From an uncultured Eubacteriales bacterium (GTDB lineage Bacteria > Bacillota > Clostridia > Peptostreptococcales > Anaerovoracaceae): a stretch of DNA of 64,000 bases. Shown in pieces: positions 37,367 through 47,471 of the stretch. The DNA lies in assembly GCA_902779185.1 (NCBI GenBank), contig CACZAM010000002.1:62001-126000 (forward strand), read 5' to 3'. The translations under genes were made by a program, and so were the position numbers. Position 1 is the stretch's first letter. The number at the start of each line of letters is the position of its first letter. The notes beneath the pieces were generated by a model, which worked only from the letters and a program-made list of their open reading frames with translations, was not told where the DNA came from and made no database searches.

Positions 37367-37912
37367 ATGGACAAGGTCAGATTTTACCGCATATTAGACA
37401 TAGACTCTGCTGATGAGTTCCAGTATTATGAAAACCTCTCTGCGCTTCTCGAAGAAGACGAATTTATAGAGAATAATCTTATAAAAGATCTCATCCGCAA
37501 TGTAGACAGGGAGAAATTCGCCGAACACATGAGTTCTTATTTTGATGGTTTTCTTGATCATCTTCCTGACAATGAGACTGACCTTTACGTTATGGTCGAA
37601 TCCATGGGAAGGGTGTTTGACGGGCTCATAATGGAAGACATGAGTGATGCCGACATTGATGCTCTCGCATCAGAGATATCGAAATTCCGCAAATGGTATG
37701 TTCACGATTCAAATGCGTTTAATAAGCTGACCGGCGAGGAATCGAGCGTACGGGACGCGAGGTTTGATCTTGCGGCCGCGAAGCTTCTTGGGGAGGACGC
37801 CAGCTACGATTTCAGACTGGCTCTTGATTATGACATTGACGGATTCGATGTCAGGATCGCAGACATGATAGGCGCTTCCTATACAATTGAGAACGGTCCG
37901 GAAGATGAATAA
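37367..37912 (+). CDS. Conserved-looking acidic protein of unknown function upstream of dgt
   Basis: A 181-residue soluble, acidic, probably mostly helical protein with no signal peptide or membrane segment. It has no motif I recognise. The start is uncertain: ATG 37367 gives MDKVRFYRILDIDSADEF, but no Shine-Dalgarno precedes it, and the TATAAT at 37277-37282 would leave a leader of about 75 nt. It overlaps the chosen dgt start by 8 bp, so it is probably the first gene of the dgt-dnaG-rpoD-trmK operon. Codon use looks like its neighbours. Confidence 0.65.
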   Translation: MDKVRFYRILDIDSADEFQYYENLSALLEEDEFIENNLIKDLIRNVDREKFAEHMSSYFDGFLDHLPDNETDLYVMVESMGRVFDGLIMEDMSDADIDALASEISKFRKWYVHDSNAFNKLTGEESSVRDARFDLAAAKLLGEDASYDFRLALDYDIDGFDVRIADMIGASYTIENGPEDE

Positions 37913-38921
37913 CAGAGAAGCGATCGAAAAAAGAGAATACGAGCTTCTTTCTCCGCTTGCCTGCAAGGCCGCCGAGTCAAAGGGCAGACGATTCGAAGAG
38001 GAGCAATGCGAATACAGAACTGATTTCCAGAGAGACAGAGACCGCATAGTTCATTCAAAAGCTTTCAGAAGACTGATACATAAGACTCAGGTCTTTCTTG
38101 CTCCTGAGGGAGATCATTACAGAACCCGCCTGACACATACACTTGAAGTGTCGCAGATAGCACGTACAGCTGCCAGGATCCTTGCATACAACGAAGACCT
38201 TACAGAGGCCATTGCGCTCGGGCATGATCTTGGACATACGCCGTTCGGACATGTTGGTGAGAAAGTCCTTAACAGGATCCATCCGGGAGGATTCATACAC
38301 AATGAACAGAGCCTGAGGACTGTTGATATCATAGAGGATACTTCCAGAAGACAAGGCCTTAATCTTACCTATGAGGTAAGAGACGGCATTCTCAACCACC
38401 GCGGAAGTGTTACTCCTATGACACTTGAAGGACAGATCGTAAAGATATGTGACCGTATCGCGTATGTCAATCACGACATAGACGACGCGATAAGGAGCGG
38501 AGTGATCACTTTCAGACAGCTCCCTGAGCGGGAGATCGGTATACTTGGAAGCACTCATTCCGACCGCATCAACAATCTGATAGTCGATCTGTGTAAAAAC
38601 AGTGAAGGAAAAGGATATGTATCCTTATCACCGGAATATGCAGATTCACTCGAAAGACTAAGAGCCTTCATGTTCAGAAATGTTTACAATTCCACCGAAG
38701 TGAGAGGCGTGTCATCTATTGACAAAGTCGAGCGGATCATCAGTTCCCTGTACAGATACTACATTGAACATTCTGATGAGATCCCGGGTGTATATAAGCA
38801 GATAGAAGAAGAAGAGGGTACTGAAGTAGCTGTCAAAGATCTCATATCGGGAATGACGGACAGATACGCTCTCAATCTATACGATAAACTCTTTGTTCCG
38901 CAAGGCTGGAGGCAATTGTGA
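37905..38921 (+). CDS. dgt: Deoxyguanosinetriphosphate triphosphohydrolase (dGTPase-like HD protein)
   Basis: HD-domain enzyme that removes triphosphate from dNTPs. The 338 residues have RTDFQRDRDRIVHSKAFRRL, TRLTHTLEVSQIARTAARIL (first metal histidine) and the HD pair in GHDLGHTPFGH, followed by NHDIDDA, all family marks. ATG 37905 is chosen because it gives the conserved N-terminus directly. The purine-rich GGAAG touches it, so the spacing is unusually short and translational coupling with the upstream gene is likely. It sits 3 bp before dnaG, a common Clostridia order. Confidence 0.9.
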   Translation: MNNREAIEKREYELLSPLACKAAESKGRRFEEEQCEYRTDFQRDRDRIVHSKAFRRLIHKTQVFLAPEGDHYRTRLTHTLEVSQIARTAARILAYNEDLTEAIALGHDLGHTPFGHVGEKVLNRIHPGGFIHNEQSLRTVDIIEDTSRRQGLNLTYEVRDGILNHRGSVTPMTLEGQIVKICDRIAYVNHDIDDAIRSGVITFRQLPEREIGILGSTHSDRINNLIVDLCKNSEGKGYVSLSPEYADSLERLRAFMFRNVYNSTEVRGVSSIDKVERIISSLYRYYIEHSDEIPGVYKQIEEEEGTEVAVKDLISGMTDRYALNLYDKLFVPQGWRQL

Positions 38922-38924
38922 TAC

Positions 38925-40724
38925 ATGGCTTATGACAACTTTACAGATGAACTGAAAGCTCAGCTAAATATAGTTGACATAATAGGCCGTGAGGTGGCGC
39001 TTAAAAAGTCAGGCTCCAACTATATGGGACTGTGTCCGTTTCATTCAGAAAAGACACCATCTTTCAGTGTAAACGAGGGCAAACAGTTCTATCACTGCTT
39101 CGGATGCGGAAAGTCCGGCGATGTGATAGGTTTTGTCCAGGAGTATTATAAGCTTCCTTTCATGGAGGCGGTGGAAAAGCTCGCGGCGGAGAACGGCATT
39201 AAGCTGCCCGAGAGACGCAGCAGCGGACCTAAGATAGATTACGACAAGTATCACGGCATAAATGCCAAAGCGGCAAGATTTTTTTACAACTCCCTTGGAG
39301 CAAGAGGCAATAAGGGGCTTGCGTATCTTAAAAAACGCGGGCTCAGCAAGGAGACCATAACGGCTTTCGGTCTCGGTTATGCTCCGGCTTCAGGACACGC
39401 TCTTGTCGATCATCTCAGGAGCGAAGGCGTTTCAGATGACGACATGCTGAAGCTTGGACTGGCCAACAAGGGCAGGGACGGACTTTATGACAAGTTCCGG
39501 GACAGAGTGATGTTCCCGATAATCAGTACGCAGGATAAGGTCATAGGCTTCGGTGGGCGCGCAATAGGCGATTACAAGCCTAAATACCTGAACTCACCGG
39601 AAAGCGAGATATTCCTCAAGAAGAACAATCTTTTCGGGCTCAATCTCACAAAAAAGGAGATAGACAAGGAAAACCGCGCGATCATCGTTGAAGGATACAT
39701 GGACATGATATCCCTGTATCAGAACGGGATCCGCAACGCAGCTGCATCACTTGGAACTGCACTGACGATAAATCAGGCGAGACTGCTCTGCAGATATTCA
39801 AAAAATATTGTTCTTTCATATGATTCAGATCAGGCAGGCATCAGTGCAGCATTGAGAGGTATCGATGTAATAATAGCTGCAGGCGGCAAACCGAGAGTTA
39901 TGAACGTAACTGACGGCAAGGATCCTGATGATTTTGTCAAAGCTCACGGCAAGGAAGCGTTTCTGAAGCTTGCAGACAACGCCGTACCTGCCACTGATTA
40001 CAAACTGAGGCTTGCCCGGAGGGGGTTTGACCTCAGAAACGACAGGGATGTACTCGAATATATAGATAGAGTTGTGCCTGTACTGAGAGAACTTGGGCCG
40101 GTAGAGCAGGATATTTATGTCCGAAAGCTCTCATCGGAGTTCGGTATATCCGAAAGTGCCATAAATATGGCTGTGAGAGCAGGTGGCGATAACAATAAAA
40201 TAGTAAACAATAGTATGAGCAGCGCCGGAAGGGAAAGGGCTGTCAGAGATTCGGCAAGAAAAGCCGCTGAAAGCGGCTATTACGACCGTTTTGAGATGGC
40301 ATTTGTAATTCTGGCAATGCATGATCCAAGATATATCAAGCGTTTCCGTGAAGATGGCTTGATTTTCGGCAGCGCGCTTGCGAATAAGATATTGCTCGTT
40401 GAAGAATCGCTCTGCAATGATGCGCAGACGGCGGTCCGCGGGATAAGTAAGGAAAAGATATTCGAAGCGCTTGATCCGGATGAGGAAGCCGAATTCATGA
40501 AACATATTGGATCCATACAGACGGGACCCGATGATGAGGCCTTTTACAGAGAGACAAAGGCAGGGTACCTGAGCGGTAAATACCGGGATGAAAAAGCCGA
40601 AGTCACAAACAACATAGCGGTAGCCGAAAAAATGGGCAGAACCGATGAAATTGAAAGACTGGTGACAAGGCTTATGGAGCTTGATTCACTCATTAGTAAC
40701 ACAATGGAGGACTGTAATGCCTGA
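38925..40724 (+). CDS. dnaG: DNA primase
   Basis: Synthesises RNA primers at the replication fork. The 599 residues have the CHC2 zinc finger (C37, H40, C58, C61), a catalytic core with the TOPRIM motif VEGYMDM and a later SYDSDQAG acidic cluster, and a helical C-terminal region for DnaB helicase binding. GGAGG lies 12 nt before the ATG. Its 3' end overlaps rpoD by 8 bp. This is the classic dnaG-rpoD pairing. Confidence 0.95.
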   Translation: MAYDNFTDELKAQLNIVDIIGREVALKKSGSNYMGLCPFHSEKTPSFSVNEGKQFYHCFGCGKSGDVIGFVQEYYKLPFMEAVEKLAAENGIKLPERRSSGPKIDYDKYHGINAKAARFFYNSLGARGNKGLAYLKKRGLSKETITAFGLGYAPASGHALVDHLRSEGVSDDDMLKLGLANKGRDGLYDKFRDRVMFPIISTQDKVIGFGGRAIGDYKPKYLNSPESEIFLKKNNLFGLNLTKKEIDKENRAIIVEGYMDMISLYQNGIRNAAASLGTALTINQARLLCRYSKNIVLSYDSDQAGISAALRGIDVIIAAGGKPRVMNVTDGKDPDDFVKAHGKEAFLKLADNAVPATDYKLRLARRGFDLRNDRDVLEYIDRVVPVLRELGPVEQDIYVRKLSSEFGISESAINMAVRAGGDNNKIVNNSMSSAGRERAVRDSARKAAESGYYDRFEMAFVILAMHDPRYIKRFREDGLIFGSALANKILLVEESLCNDAQTAVRGISKEKIFEALDPDEEAEFMKHIGSIQTGPDDEAFYRETKAGYLSGKYRDEKAEVTNNIAVAEKMGRTDEIERLVTRLMELDSLISNTMEDCNA

Positions 40725-41964
40725 AAACATCAAAAGTAAAATCAATGGATTCGGAGACATCTATATGGATGATGAAAACGAACCATACGAGGCATCAAAG
40801 ACTGAAGAAGCGGCAAACCTGATAATTGAAGCTGCAAAAATGACAGGAAATGAGATCACTTACAGTGAGATCAACGCGATGATCGCTGATTCCAACTTCG
40901 ATAAGGATGCTCTTGAGGAGATCTATGATATCGTAGAGAGCAAAAACGTAAGTATCATTGAGACAAGGGAGCCGAACGCAAGCGAACTTGAGGACGATGA
41001 TGTGGACGATGATGAGATCCTTGAACTGGAGCTGGAAGAAGATGATCTGCTCAATGATGAAGAAGACGAAAAGAAGAGCGGAGTAATCATCAAATCATCA
41101 GGAGAGATCGAAGTCAGCGATTCTGCAAAAAATATCCCTACAGACGATCCGGTCAGGATGTACTTTAAGGAGATCGGTAAGGTTCCTCTGCTTACTGCCG
41201 ATGAAGAACGTGAACTTGCCATCAGGATAGAACAGGGTGACGAAGAAGCCAAGAAAAAGCTCTGCGAGTCAAATCTGAGACTTGTAGTCAGCATTGCGCG
41301 CAGATATCTCAACAGAGGCCTTTCGTTCCTGGATCTTATACAGGAAGGAAATCTGGGACTCATAAAAGCCGTTGAGAAATTTGACTATACAAAGGGTTAT
41401 AAATTCTCCACCTATGCGACATGGTGGATAAGGCAGGCGATAACAAGATCCATAGCTGATCAGGCACGTACCATCCGCATCCCTGTACACATGGTAGAAA
41501 CCATCAATAAGCTGATAAGAATATCAAGACAGCTTCTGCAGGAATACGGACGTGAGCCGACCAGTGAAGAGATCGCAAAGGAAATGGGGATCACTGTAGA
41601 AAAAGTAAGAGAGATCAAGAAGATCAGCCAGGATCCGGTATCACTTGAGACTCCTATAGGCGAAGAGGAAGACAGCCACCTCGGAGATTTTATTCCTGAT
41701 GAGGACATACCTTCACCAGTGGATGCAGCGGCATATTCGATGCTCCAGAAGCAGCTTCGCGAGGTGCTTGATACACTGAGCGAAAGAGAGAAGAAGGTGC
41801 TTATCCTCAGATTTGGTCTTGATGACGGACGTCCGCGCACTCTTGAAGAAGTAGGCAGAGAGTTCAACGTAACCCGTGAAAGAATTCGTCAGATCGAGGC
41901 TAAGGCTCTCCGCAAGCTCAGACACCCAAGCCGCAGCAAAAAACTGCGCGACTATCTGGAGTAA
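40717..41964 (+). CDS. rpoD: RNA polymerase primary sigma factor (sigma-70/SigA)
   Basis: Directs housekeeping transcription. The 415 residues have a region 1.1-like N-terminus, a strongly acidic stretch (about 85-125), region 1.2 ([16 protein letters not shown]), region 2 ([28 protein letters not shown]), region 3, and region 4.2 ([23 protein letters not shown] split across the helix-turn-helix). The ATG at 40717 has GGAGG 8 nt upstream; an earlier in-frame start lies inside dnaG without a site. Its stop overlaps trmK by one base. Confidence 0.97.
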   Translation: MPENIKSKINGFGDIYMDDENEPYEASKTEEAANLIIEAAKMTGNEITYSEINAMIADSNFDKDALEEIYDIVESKNVSIIETREPNASELEDDDVDDDEILELELEEDDLLNDEEDEKKSGVIIKSSGEIEVSDSAKNIPTDDPVRMYFKEIGKVPLLTADEERELAIRIEQGDEEAKKKLCESNLRLVVSIARRYLNRGLSFLDLIQEGNLGLIKAVEKFDYTKGYKFSTYATWWIRQAITRSIADQARTIRIPVHMVETINKLIRISRQLLQEYGREPTSEEIAKEMGITVEKVREIKKISQDPVSLETPIGEEEDSHLGDFIPDEDIPSPVDAAAYSMLQKQLREVLDTLSEREKKVLILRFGLDDGRPRTLEEVGREFNVTRERIRQIEAKALRKLRHPSRSKKLRDYLE

Positions 41965-42698
41965 TGAGACTCAGCAAAAGGATATACGCACTGGCAGATA
42001 AGGTAATCGACGGCGACAGCATAGCCGATATAGGGACGGATCACGGATACGTCCCTATGCTTTTAATGAGACAGGGAAGATCACCTCACGTGATAATGTC
42101 AGATATAAGCGAGGGATCACTTGCAAAGGCAAGGGAAACTTTTGCAGCATGCCGTCTGGAAGACAAAGTACGCGAATCGGATTTCCGTGTCGGAGACGGA
42201 CTGCAGACCATTGAAGCAGGAGAGGTGGATGAACTCATAATCGCCGGCCTGGGAGGACATACCATAAAAAACATCCTTGCCGATGACGAAGAGAAGAGCA
42301 GAAGCTTCAAAAGGATTATACTTCAGCCGAGAAAGCATTCAGGAACTCTGAGACACTATCTTTATACTCATGGATGGGATATCGAAAGTGAAACGCTGGC
42401 CGAAGAGGGAAAGTTCGCATGTGAGATAATCACTGCTTTACCATCCGGAGATATACACAGGGAAGCTCCTTATTCTGAGGAAGATATACGCTGGAAATAC
42501 CCGGAGTCTTTGGTAAATGCAGACCCTGAGCTGGCTCTGAACCGCATACGCTGGAAACTGAGCAGCCTTGAAGAACAGATGGCTAATCTGAGTCCTGTTG
42601 AGGAAGAACACAGATACATCCTGAAGAAAATCAGAGATGACCACGTATATCTGACAAAACTTGAAGAAAACGCTGTTAATGCGTTGAAAACTTTTTGA
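41964..42698 (+). CDS. trmK: tRNA (adenine(22)-N1)-methyltransferase TrmK
   Basis: SAM-dependent enzyme that makes m1A22 in tRNA. The 244 residues begin [14 protein letters not shown], followed by the SAM-binding motif ADIGTDHGYVP (21-31), then MSDISEGSLAKA, IAGLGGHTI and LQPRKHS, the TrmK/YqfN pattern, with a C-terminal coiled coil. It overlaps the rpoD stop (TAATG), as in Bacillus (sigA-yqfN). The rnpB promoter overlaps its 3' end. Confidence 0.92.
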   Translation: MRLSKRIYALADKVIDGDSIADIGTDHGYVPMLLMRQGRSPHVIMSDISEGSLAKARETFAACRLEDKVRESDFRVGDGLQTIEAGEVDELIIAGLGGHTIKNILADDEEKSRSFKRIILQPRKHSGTLRHYLYTHGWDIESETLAEEGKFACEIITALPSGDIHREAPYSEEDIRWKYPESLVNADPELALNRIRWKLSSLEEQMANLSPVEEEHRYILKKIRDDHVYLTKLEENAVNALKTF

Positions 42699-42711
42699 AC
42701 TTGATTATAAT
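42684..42711 (+). promoter_or_regulatory. Promoter of the RNase P RNA gene
   Basis: TTGAAA (42684-42689) and a perfect TATAAT (42706-42711) are 16 nt apart. The expected start site, near 42718-42722, coincides with the 5' end of the RNA. The -35 box lies within the last codons of trmK. Confidence 0.85.
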
Positions 42712-42721
42712 ATATCAGTAA

Positions 42722-43024
42722 TTTTGGGCAGACCAGGCGATCGCGTGCTCAGGCATGAGGAAAGTCCGGGCTCCGCAGGGCAGGGATGACGGATAACGTC
42801 CGCCGCAGGTAACTGTAGGGAAAGTGCAACAGAAACATTCCGCCGAAACCACCGGGGCTGTGGAGACACAGCTGCCGTGTAAACCCCATCCGGAGCAAGA
42901 CAAAATGGGCATTATGTGGTGCGGCCCGTACCCGCCCTAAGGTATGTCGCATGAGGCTGCAGGCAACTGCGGTCCAAGATGGATGATCGTCAGATACAGA
43001 ACCCGGCTTACGGTCTGCCCAAAT
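42722..43024 (+). ncRNA. rnpB: RNase P RNA (bacterial, type A-like)
   Basis: Catalytic RNA that matures tRNA 5' ends. The 5' end TTTGGGCAGACC and 3' end GGTCTGCCCAAA pair perfectly to form helix P1. Universally conserved blocks are present: GAGGAAAGTCCGGGCTCC (P4 and neighbouring core), AACTGTAGGGAAAGTGCAACAGA split across its region, and ACAGAACCCGGCTTA near the 3' end. Length is about 300 nt. It fills the otherwise gene-free 42699-43095. After it, a GCTGC/GCAGC hairpin near 43070-43085 is followed by A's rather than T's and is not an evident terminator. Confidence 0.95.
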
Positions 43025-43095
43025 TTAAATATCAAGGGTAAAGGGTTAAAACAGTAATTATTTACAGGCTGCTTTGAGGCAGCAAAAAGTGGAAA

Positions 43096-46000
43096 ATGGT
43101 CAGACTTGGAATAGACGTAGGATCAACAACTGTAAAGCTTGTCTTGCTTGATGACGATAATAATATCGTATATTCGAAGTACGAGCGCCATATGTCGAAT
43201 GTTTTCGAGAAGGCCGGAGAGCTTATAAAGGAGCTCAGAGACCTTGAAGGCAATATATCCGTCAGACCGGTGATAACCGGATCAGGCGGTCTTTCGCTTG
43301 CTGATCTTTTCGGCATAAGATTTGAACAGGAAGTAATCGCATGCAGCAGGGCAGTAGAAGAGCTCATTCCGGAAACAGATGTTGCCATAGAGCTTGGCGG
43401 TGAGGATGCAAAAATCACATTCTATGGTTCAACTGTTGAACAGAGGATGAACGGGACATGCGCCGGAGGTACGGGAGCTTTTATTGACCAGATGGCCGTA
43501 CTTCTTAATACTGACGCCTCTGGACTGAATGAAGCAGCAATAGATCACAAAATCATATATCCAATCGCTTCGAGATGCGGAGTTTTTGCAAAGACAGACA
43601 TACAGCCTCTCATAAATGACGGAGCAAAGACTGCTGACATAGCTGCATCCATATTTCAGGCTGTTGTGAACCAGATGATATCCGGTCTTGCATGCGGTCA
43701 TCCGATCAAAGGCAAGGTGGCGTTCCTCGGAGGTCCTCTCGAGTACCTCTCCGAACTCAGAAAGAGGTTCATCGAGACACTCGATCTCAAGGATGAAGAT
43801 GTTGTATTCCCAGATAACGCGAAGTTTTTTGTGGCCATCGGAGCGGCATATCTGGCTGACAGCGAAGATCCGGTTGAACTGGATACACTTATTTCAAAAC
43901 TGGAAAATGCTTCACCGGATGATATCTCAGATACAAAGTACCTGAGACCGCTGTTCGAAAACGATGAAGAGCTTGAGGAATTCAGATCCCGTCATGCAAA
44001 AGACACTATAACAAGAGGGGATCTGTCAAAAGCCGAAGGTGCTGTTTTTCTGGGTATTGACGCAGGGTCCACAACTACTAAGGCTGCGCTTATAAACAAG
44101 GATAAGGAACTTCTGTACGAGCATTACAGCAATAATGAGGGCGATCCGCTTTCTGTAGTAAAGCAGGTACTTAAGGAGATATATACGTCCCTTCCTGAGA
44201 AAGCGTTCATCGGAAGATCCGTGGTCACCGGTTACGGTGAGGGTCTCATTCAGGCTGCTTATAAGATAGATGCCGGTGAAATAGAGACTATGGCTCATTA
44301 CAAGGCGGCAAGGCAGTTCCTTCCAGAGGTGAGTTTCATTCTGGATATAGGCGGACAGGACATGAAGTGCATGCAGATCCACGATGGCGCGATCAGCAGC
44401 ATCATGCTCAATGAGGCATGCTCATCGGGATGCGGATCGTTCATAGAAACCTATGCCAAATCGGTAAGCATGAGCGTACCGGAGTTTGCAGCAGAAGCTC
44501 TTAAGAGCCGAAGGCCTGTTGACCTCGGCACGAGATGCACTGTTTTCATGAATTCAAAGGTAAAGCAGGCCCAGAAGGAAGGCTCCTCGATAGCCGACAT
44601 CTCAGCCGGACTATCGTATTCCGTCATAAAGAATGCACTGTACAAGGTCATCAAACTGAGAAACAATTCGGATACAGGAGACCATGTAGTCGTGCAGGGC
44701 GGCACTTTCCTGAATGAGGCTGTTCTCAGAAGCCTTGAGATCATACTTGAAAAGGATGTGGTGAGACCTGACATCTCCGGACTCATGGGAGCTTACGGAT
44801 GCGCTATCATCGCTGCAGACGATTATGTGGAAGGAGAACACTCAGCTGTGCTTCCGCTGGAGGAGGTCGACAGTTTCAGCGTTAAGACTTCCAACGCAAG
44901 GTGCGGAGGCTGCGGCAACAACTGCCTTCTTACGATATCAAAGTTCGCTGACGGCGGAAGATATATCACAGGCAACCGCTGTGAAAAAGGCGCCGGAGGC
45001 GGAAATAAAAAGTCAGAGCTGCCAAATCTCTATAAGATAAAGAATAAGCTCCTCTTTGACAGACCTGTTCTCGAAGAAAATGATGCCAAGAGAGGAACCA
45101 TAGGTATCCCTAGAGTTCTTAATATGTATGAGAATTATCCGTTCTGGCATGCTTTCTTTACCAGACTCGGATTCAGGGTGATACTCAGCCCTTCAACAAA
45201 TAAAGATATGTATCAGAGCGGCATGGATACCATATCCTCCGATACAGCCTGCTATCCGGCAAAGGTGGTACACGGCCACATCAAATGGCTCGTTGAAAAC
45301 GGCGTGAAGCGTATCTTTTATCCTTCAATAAACTACGAAGCGGTAGAAGACAAGACTGCGCCGAATCACTATAACTGCCCGGTTGTAGCTACATATCCTG
45401 AAGTGATCGATAAGAACATGGCAGATTACTTCTATGATAATGATGTTGAGTTTTATCATCCTTTCGTTCCGTATGATGATGATCAGAGATTCATCAGACA
45501 GATGACCGGTTTCTTCTCGGGAAGCCGCAGTGTTGACACCGAAGCTACTGAAAACATCGTTAAAAGCTACGGACTTGGAGAGGATGAAAGAGAGTACTCT
45601 CTTTACGGCATCAACACGGATCTCCTCGAGATAGAGCATGCGCTTAATGCAGGAAGGACAGCCCAGAAAGCATATAAGAGAAGAGTGGCTGAAGCCGGTA
45701 CTGCTGCCATCGAGTATATGAGGGAGCATGACAAGAAGGGCATCATACTTTCGGGAAGACCTTACCATATCGATCCCGAAATCAATCACGGTATCGATGA
45801 ACTGATAACACAGCAGGACATGGTGGTGCTGTCCGAAGACTCGGTAAGCTGGAATGTGAAGGCCGCCAGACCTGTGCGCATACTTGACCAGTGGGTATAT
45901 CATTCCAGGCTTTACAAGGCTGCGATCTTCGCGGGCCAGAACGACGACATAGAAGTTATACAGCTCAATTCTTTCGGCTGCGGACTTGACGCTGTAACAA

Positions 46001-47418
46001 CTGATGAGGTCGATGAGCTGCTCCAGCAGAACAATAAGCTTTACACCGTTCTTAAAATTGATGAAGGAGCCAATCTGGGTGCCGCCAGAATCAGGATAAG
46101 ATCACTGAAAGCGGCTCTTGACGAGCGCCGGAAACTCGGAACAAAAGCACGCAGAGTAAACAATCCTTATAAGCGCAAGCTCTTCACAAAAGAGATGAGA
46201 AATGACGGATACACGCTTCTTGTGCCTCAGATGTCGCCGATGCATTTCCAGTATTTCGAACCTGTGCTGAGAGCGGCCGGATACAACGCGGTTCTGCTGC
46301 CGGCAGTCACAAAGGAATCCGAAGAGGAAGGACTCAGATATGTTAATAATGATGCCTGCTATCCGACTATCGTGACTCTGGGACAGATCATATACGCTCT
46401 CAAATCGGGTGACTATGATCTCAGAAAAACCGGAGTGTTCATGTCACAGACCGGCGGAGGATGCAGAGCCAGCAATTATGTAGCGCTGCTCAGAAAGGCG
46501 CTCAAGGATCTCGGAATGGAGCAGATCCCGGTCATTTCATTCAATATGGTCGGTCTGGAAAGGAACCCTGGATTTTCGATAACTCCAAGGCTCGCGCTTT
46601 CGCTTGTTTACGGTGCTCTCTACGGAGACCTTATGATGAAGTGCGTATACAGGATCAGGCCTTATGAGATCGAAAAAGGATCTGCTGAAGCAGTTATGGA
46701 TTCATGGTTTGACAAGATCACAAAAAACTGCATGGATCTCAACAAGAAAACTCTGAAAAAGAATCTGGAACTGATAGTAAAAGATTTTGACAGTATTCCT
46801 ATCCATGAGGATATGGTAAAGCCTAAGGTCGGCATAGTCGGGGAAATCCTTGTAAAGTATCATCCCAACGCAAACAACAATCTCGTTGAGACCATCGAAG
46901 CAGAGGGCGGAGAGGCAGTCGTCCCGTCATTCATTGACTTCTTCGAATACGGGTTCATAAACAAGGTGTTCAACTACAACAACCTTTCAGGAACCTGGAG
47001 GGACATGGCTGTCAATAAAGCTCTTCTGACATTCATCGAGTCGTACAGGAAGTATTCAAGAGAAGCATGCAGAAAGAGCAGACGCTTCGAGCCCGACTGC
47101 CATATCGAAGAGACAGCGAAAAACGCGGAGAGATTCATTTCGATCGGAAATCAGTGCGGAGAAGGCTGGCTGCTGACAGGAGAGATGGTTGATCTTATAG
47201 ACAGCGGCGTAAAGAATATATTATGCCTGCAGCCGTTCGCGTGCCTGCCGAACCATGTTGCGGGAAAGGGCATGCTCAAAGCTCTGAGACAGTATGACGA
47301 AAAGGCAAATATCGTTGCAATTGATTACGATCCGGGAGCTTCAACTGTCAATCAGCTCAACCGTATTAAGCTGATGATGTCGACAGCATTCAAGAATCTT
47401 GAAGAAGACAACGCCTGA
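43096..47418 (+). CDS. Giant 2-hydroxyacyl-CoA dehydratase activase-type protein (two ASKHA domains plus dehydratase-like C-terminus)
   Basis: A 1440-residue protein of the BadF/BadG/BcrA/HgdC family. The first ATPase domain begins GIDVGSTTVKL and has cluster-type cysteines C122 (NGTCAGGTG) and C161. The second begins near 318 with GIDAGSTTTKA and has C442 (NEACSSGCG) and C481. About 650-870 is the DUF2229-like region. The rest resembles dehydratase subunits (NQCGEGWLLTGEM). Small activases are ATP-driven electron donors to 2-hydroxyacyl-CoA dehydratases. This long fused form is common in anaerobes, but its substrate is not established. No dehydratase subunits are adjacent. The Shine-Dalgarno is weak (GTGGA). 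Confidence 0.88.
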   Translation: MVRLGIDVGSTTVKLVLLDDDNNIVYSKYERHMSNVFEKAGELIKELRDLEGNISVRPVITGSGGLSLADLFGIRFEQEVIACSRAVEELIPETDVAIELGGEDAKITFYGSTVEQRMNGTCAGGTGAFIDQMAVLLNTDASGLNEAAIDHKIIYPIASRCGVFAKTDIQPLINDGAKTADIAASIFQAVVNQMISGLACGHPIKGKVAFLGGPLEYLSELRKRFIETLDLKDEDVVFPDNAKFFVAIGAAYLADSEDPVELDTLISKLENASPDDISDTKYLRPLFENDEELEEFRSRHAKDTITRGDLSKAEGAVFLGIDAGSTTTKAALINKDKELLYEHYSNNEGDPLSVVKQVLKEIYTSLPEKAFIGRSVVTGYGEGLIQAAYKIDAGEIETMAHYKAARQFLPEVSFILDIGGQDMKCMQIHDGAISSIMLNEACSSGCGSFIETYAKSVSMSVPEFAAEALKSRRPVDLGTRCTVFMNSKVKQAQKEGSSIADISAGLSYSVIKNALYKVIKLRNNSDTGDHVVVQGGTFLNEAVLRSLEIILEKDVVRPDISGLMGAYGCAIIAADDYVEGEHSAVLPLEEVDSFSVKTSNARCGGCGNNCLLTISKFADGGRYITGNRCEKGAGGGNKKSELPNLYKIKNKLLFDRPVLEENDAKRGTIGIPRVLNMYENYPFWHAFFTRLGFRVILSPSTNKDMYQSGMDTISSDTACYPAKVVHGHIKWLVENGVKRIFYPSINYEAVEDKTAPNHYNCPVVATYPEVIDKNMADYFYDNDVEFYHPFVPYDDDQRFIRQMTGFFSGSRSVDTEATENIVKSYGLGEDEREYSLYGINTDLLEIEHALNAGRTAQKAYKRRVAEAGTAAIEYMREHDKKGIILSGRPYHIDPEINHGIDELITQQDMVVLSEDSVSWNVKAARPVRILDQWVYHSRLYKAAIFAGQNDDIEVIQLNSFGCGLDAVTTDEVDELLQQNNKLYTVLKIDEGANLGAARIRIRSLKAALDERRKLGTKARRVNNPYKRKLFTKEMRNDGYTLLVPQMSPMHFQYFEPVLRAAGYNAVLLPAVTKESEEEGLRYVNNDACYPTIVTLGQIIYALKSGDYDLRKTGVFMSQTGGGCRASNYVALLRKALKDLGMEQIPVISFNMVGLERNPGFSITPRLALSLVYGALYGDLMMKCVYRIRPYEIEKGSAEAVMDSWFDKITKNCMDLNKKTLKKNLELIVKDFDSIPIHEDMVKPKVGIVGEILVKYHPNANNNLVETIEAEGGEAVVPSFIDFFEYGFINKVFNYNNLSGTWRDMAVNKALLTFIESYRKYSREACRKSRRFEPDCHIEETAKNAERFISIGNQCGEGWLLTGEMVDLIDSGVKNILCLQPFACLPNHVAGKGMLKALRQYDEKANIVAIDYDPGASTVNQLNRIKLMMSTAFKNLEEDNA

Positions 47419-47471
47419 GCGTATAATAATACTTAGAAAAGAATAATCACTATTTAAGGAGGCTACTACCT

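Noticed and set aside
43066..43086. GCTGC/GCAGC hairpin as the rnpB terminator
   Set aside because: It is followed by AAAAA rather than T's on the plus strand, and the stem is short. It does not fit a plus-strand intrinsic terminator.
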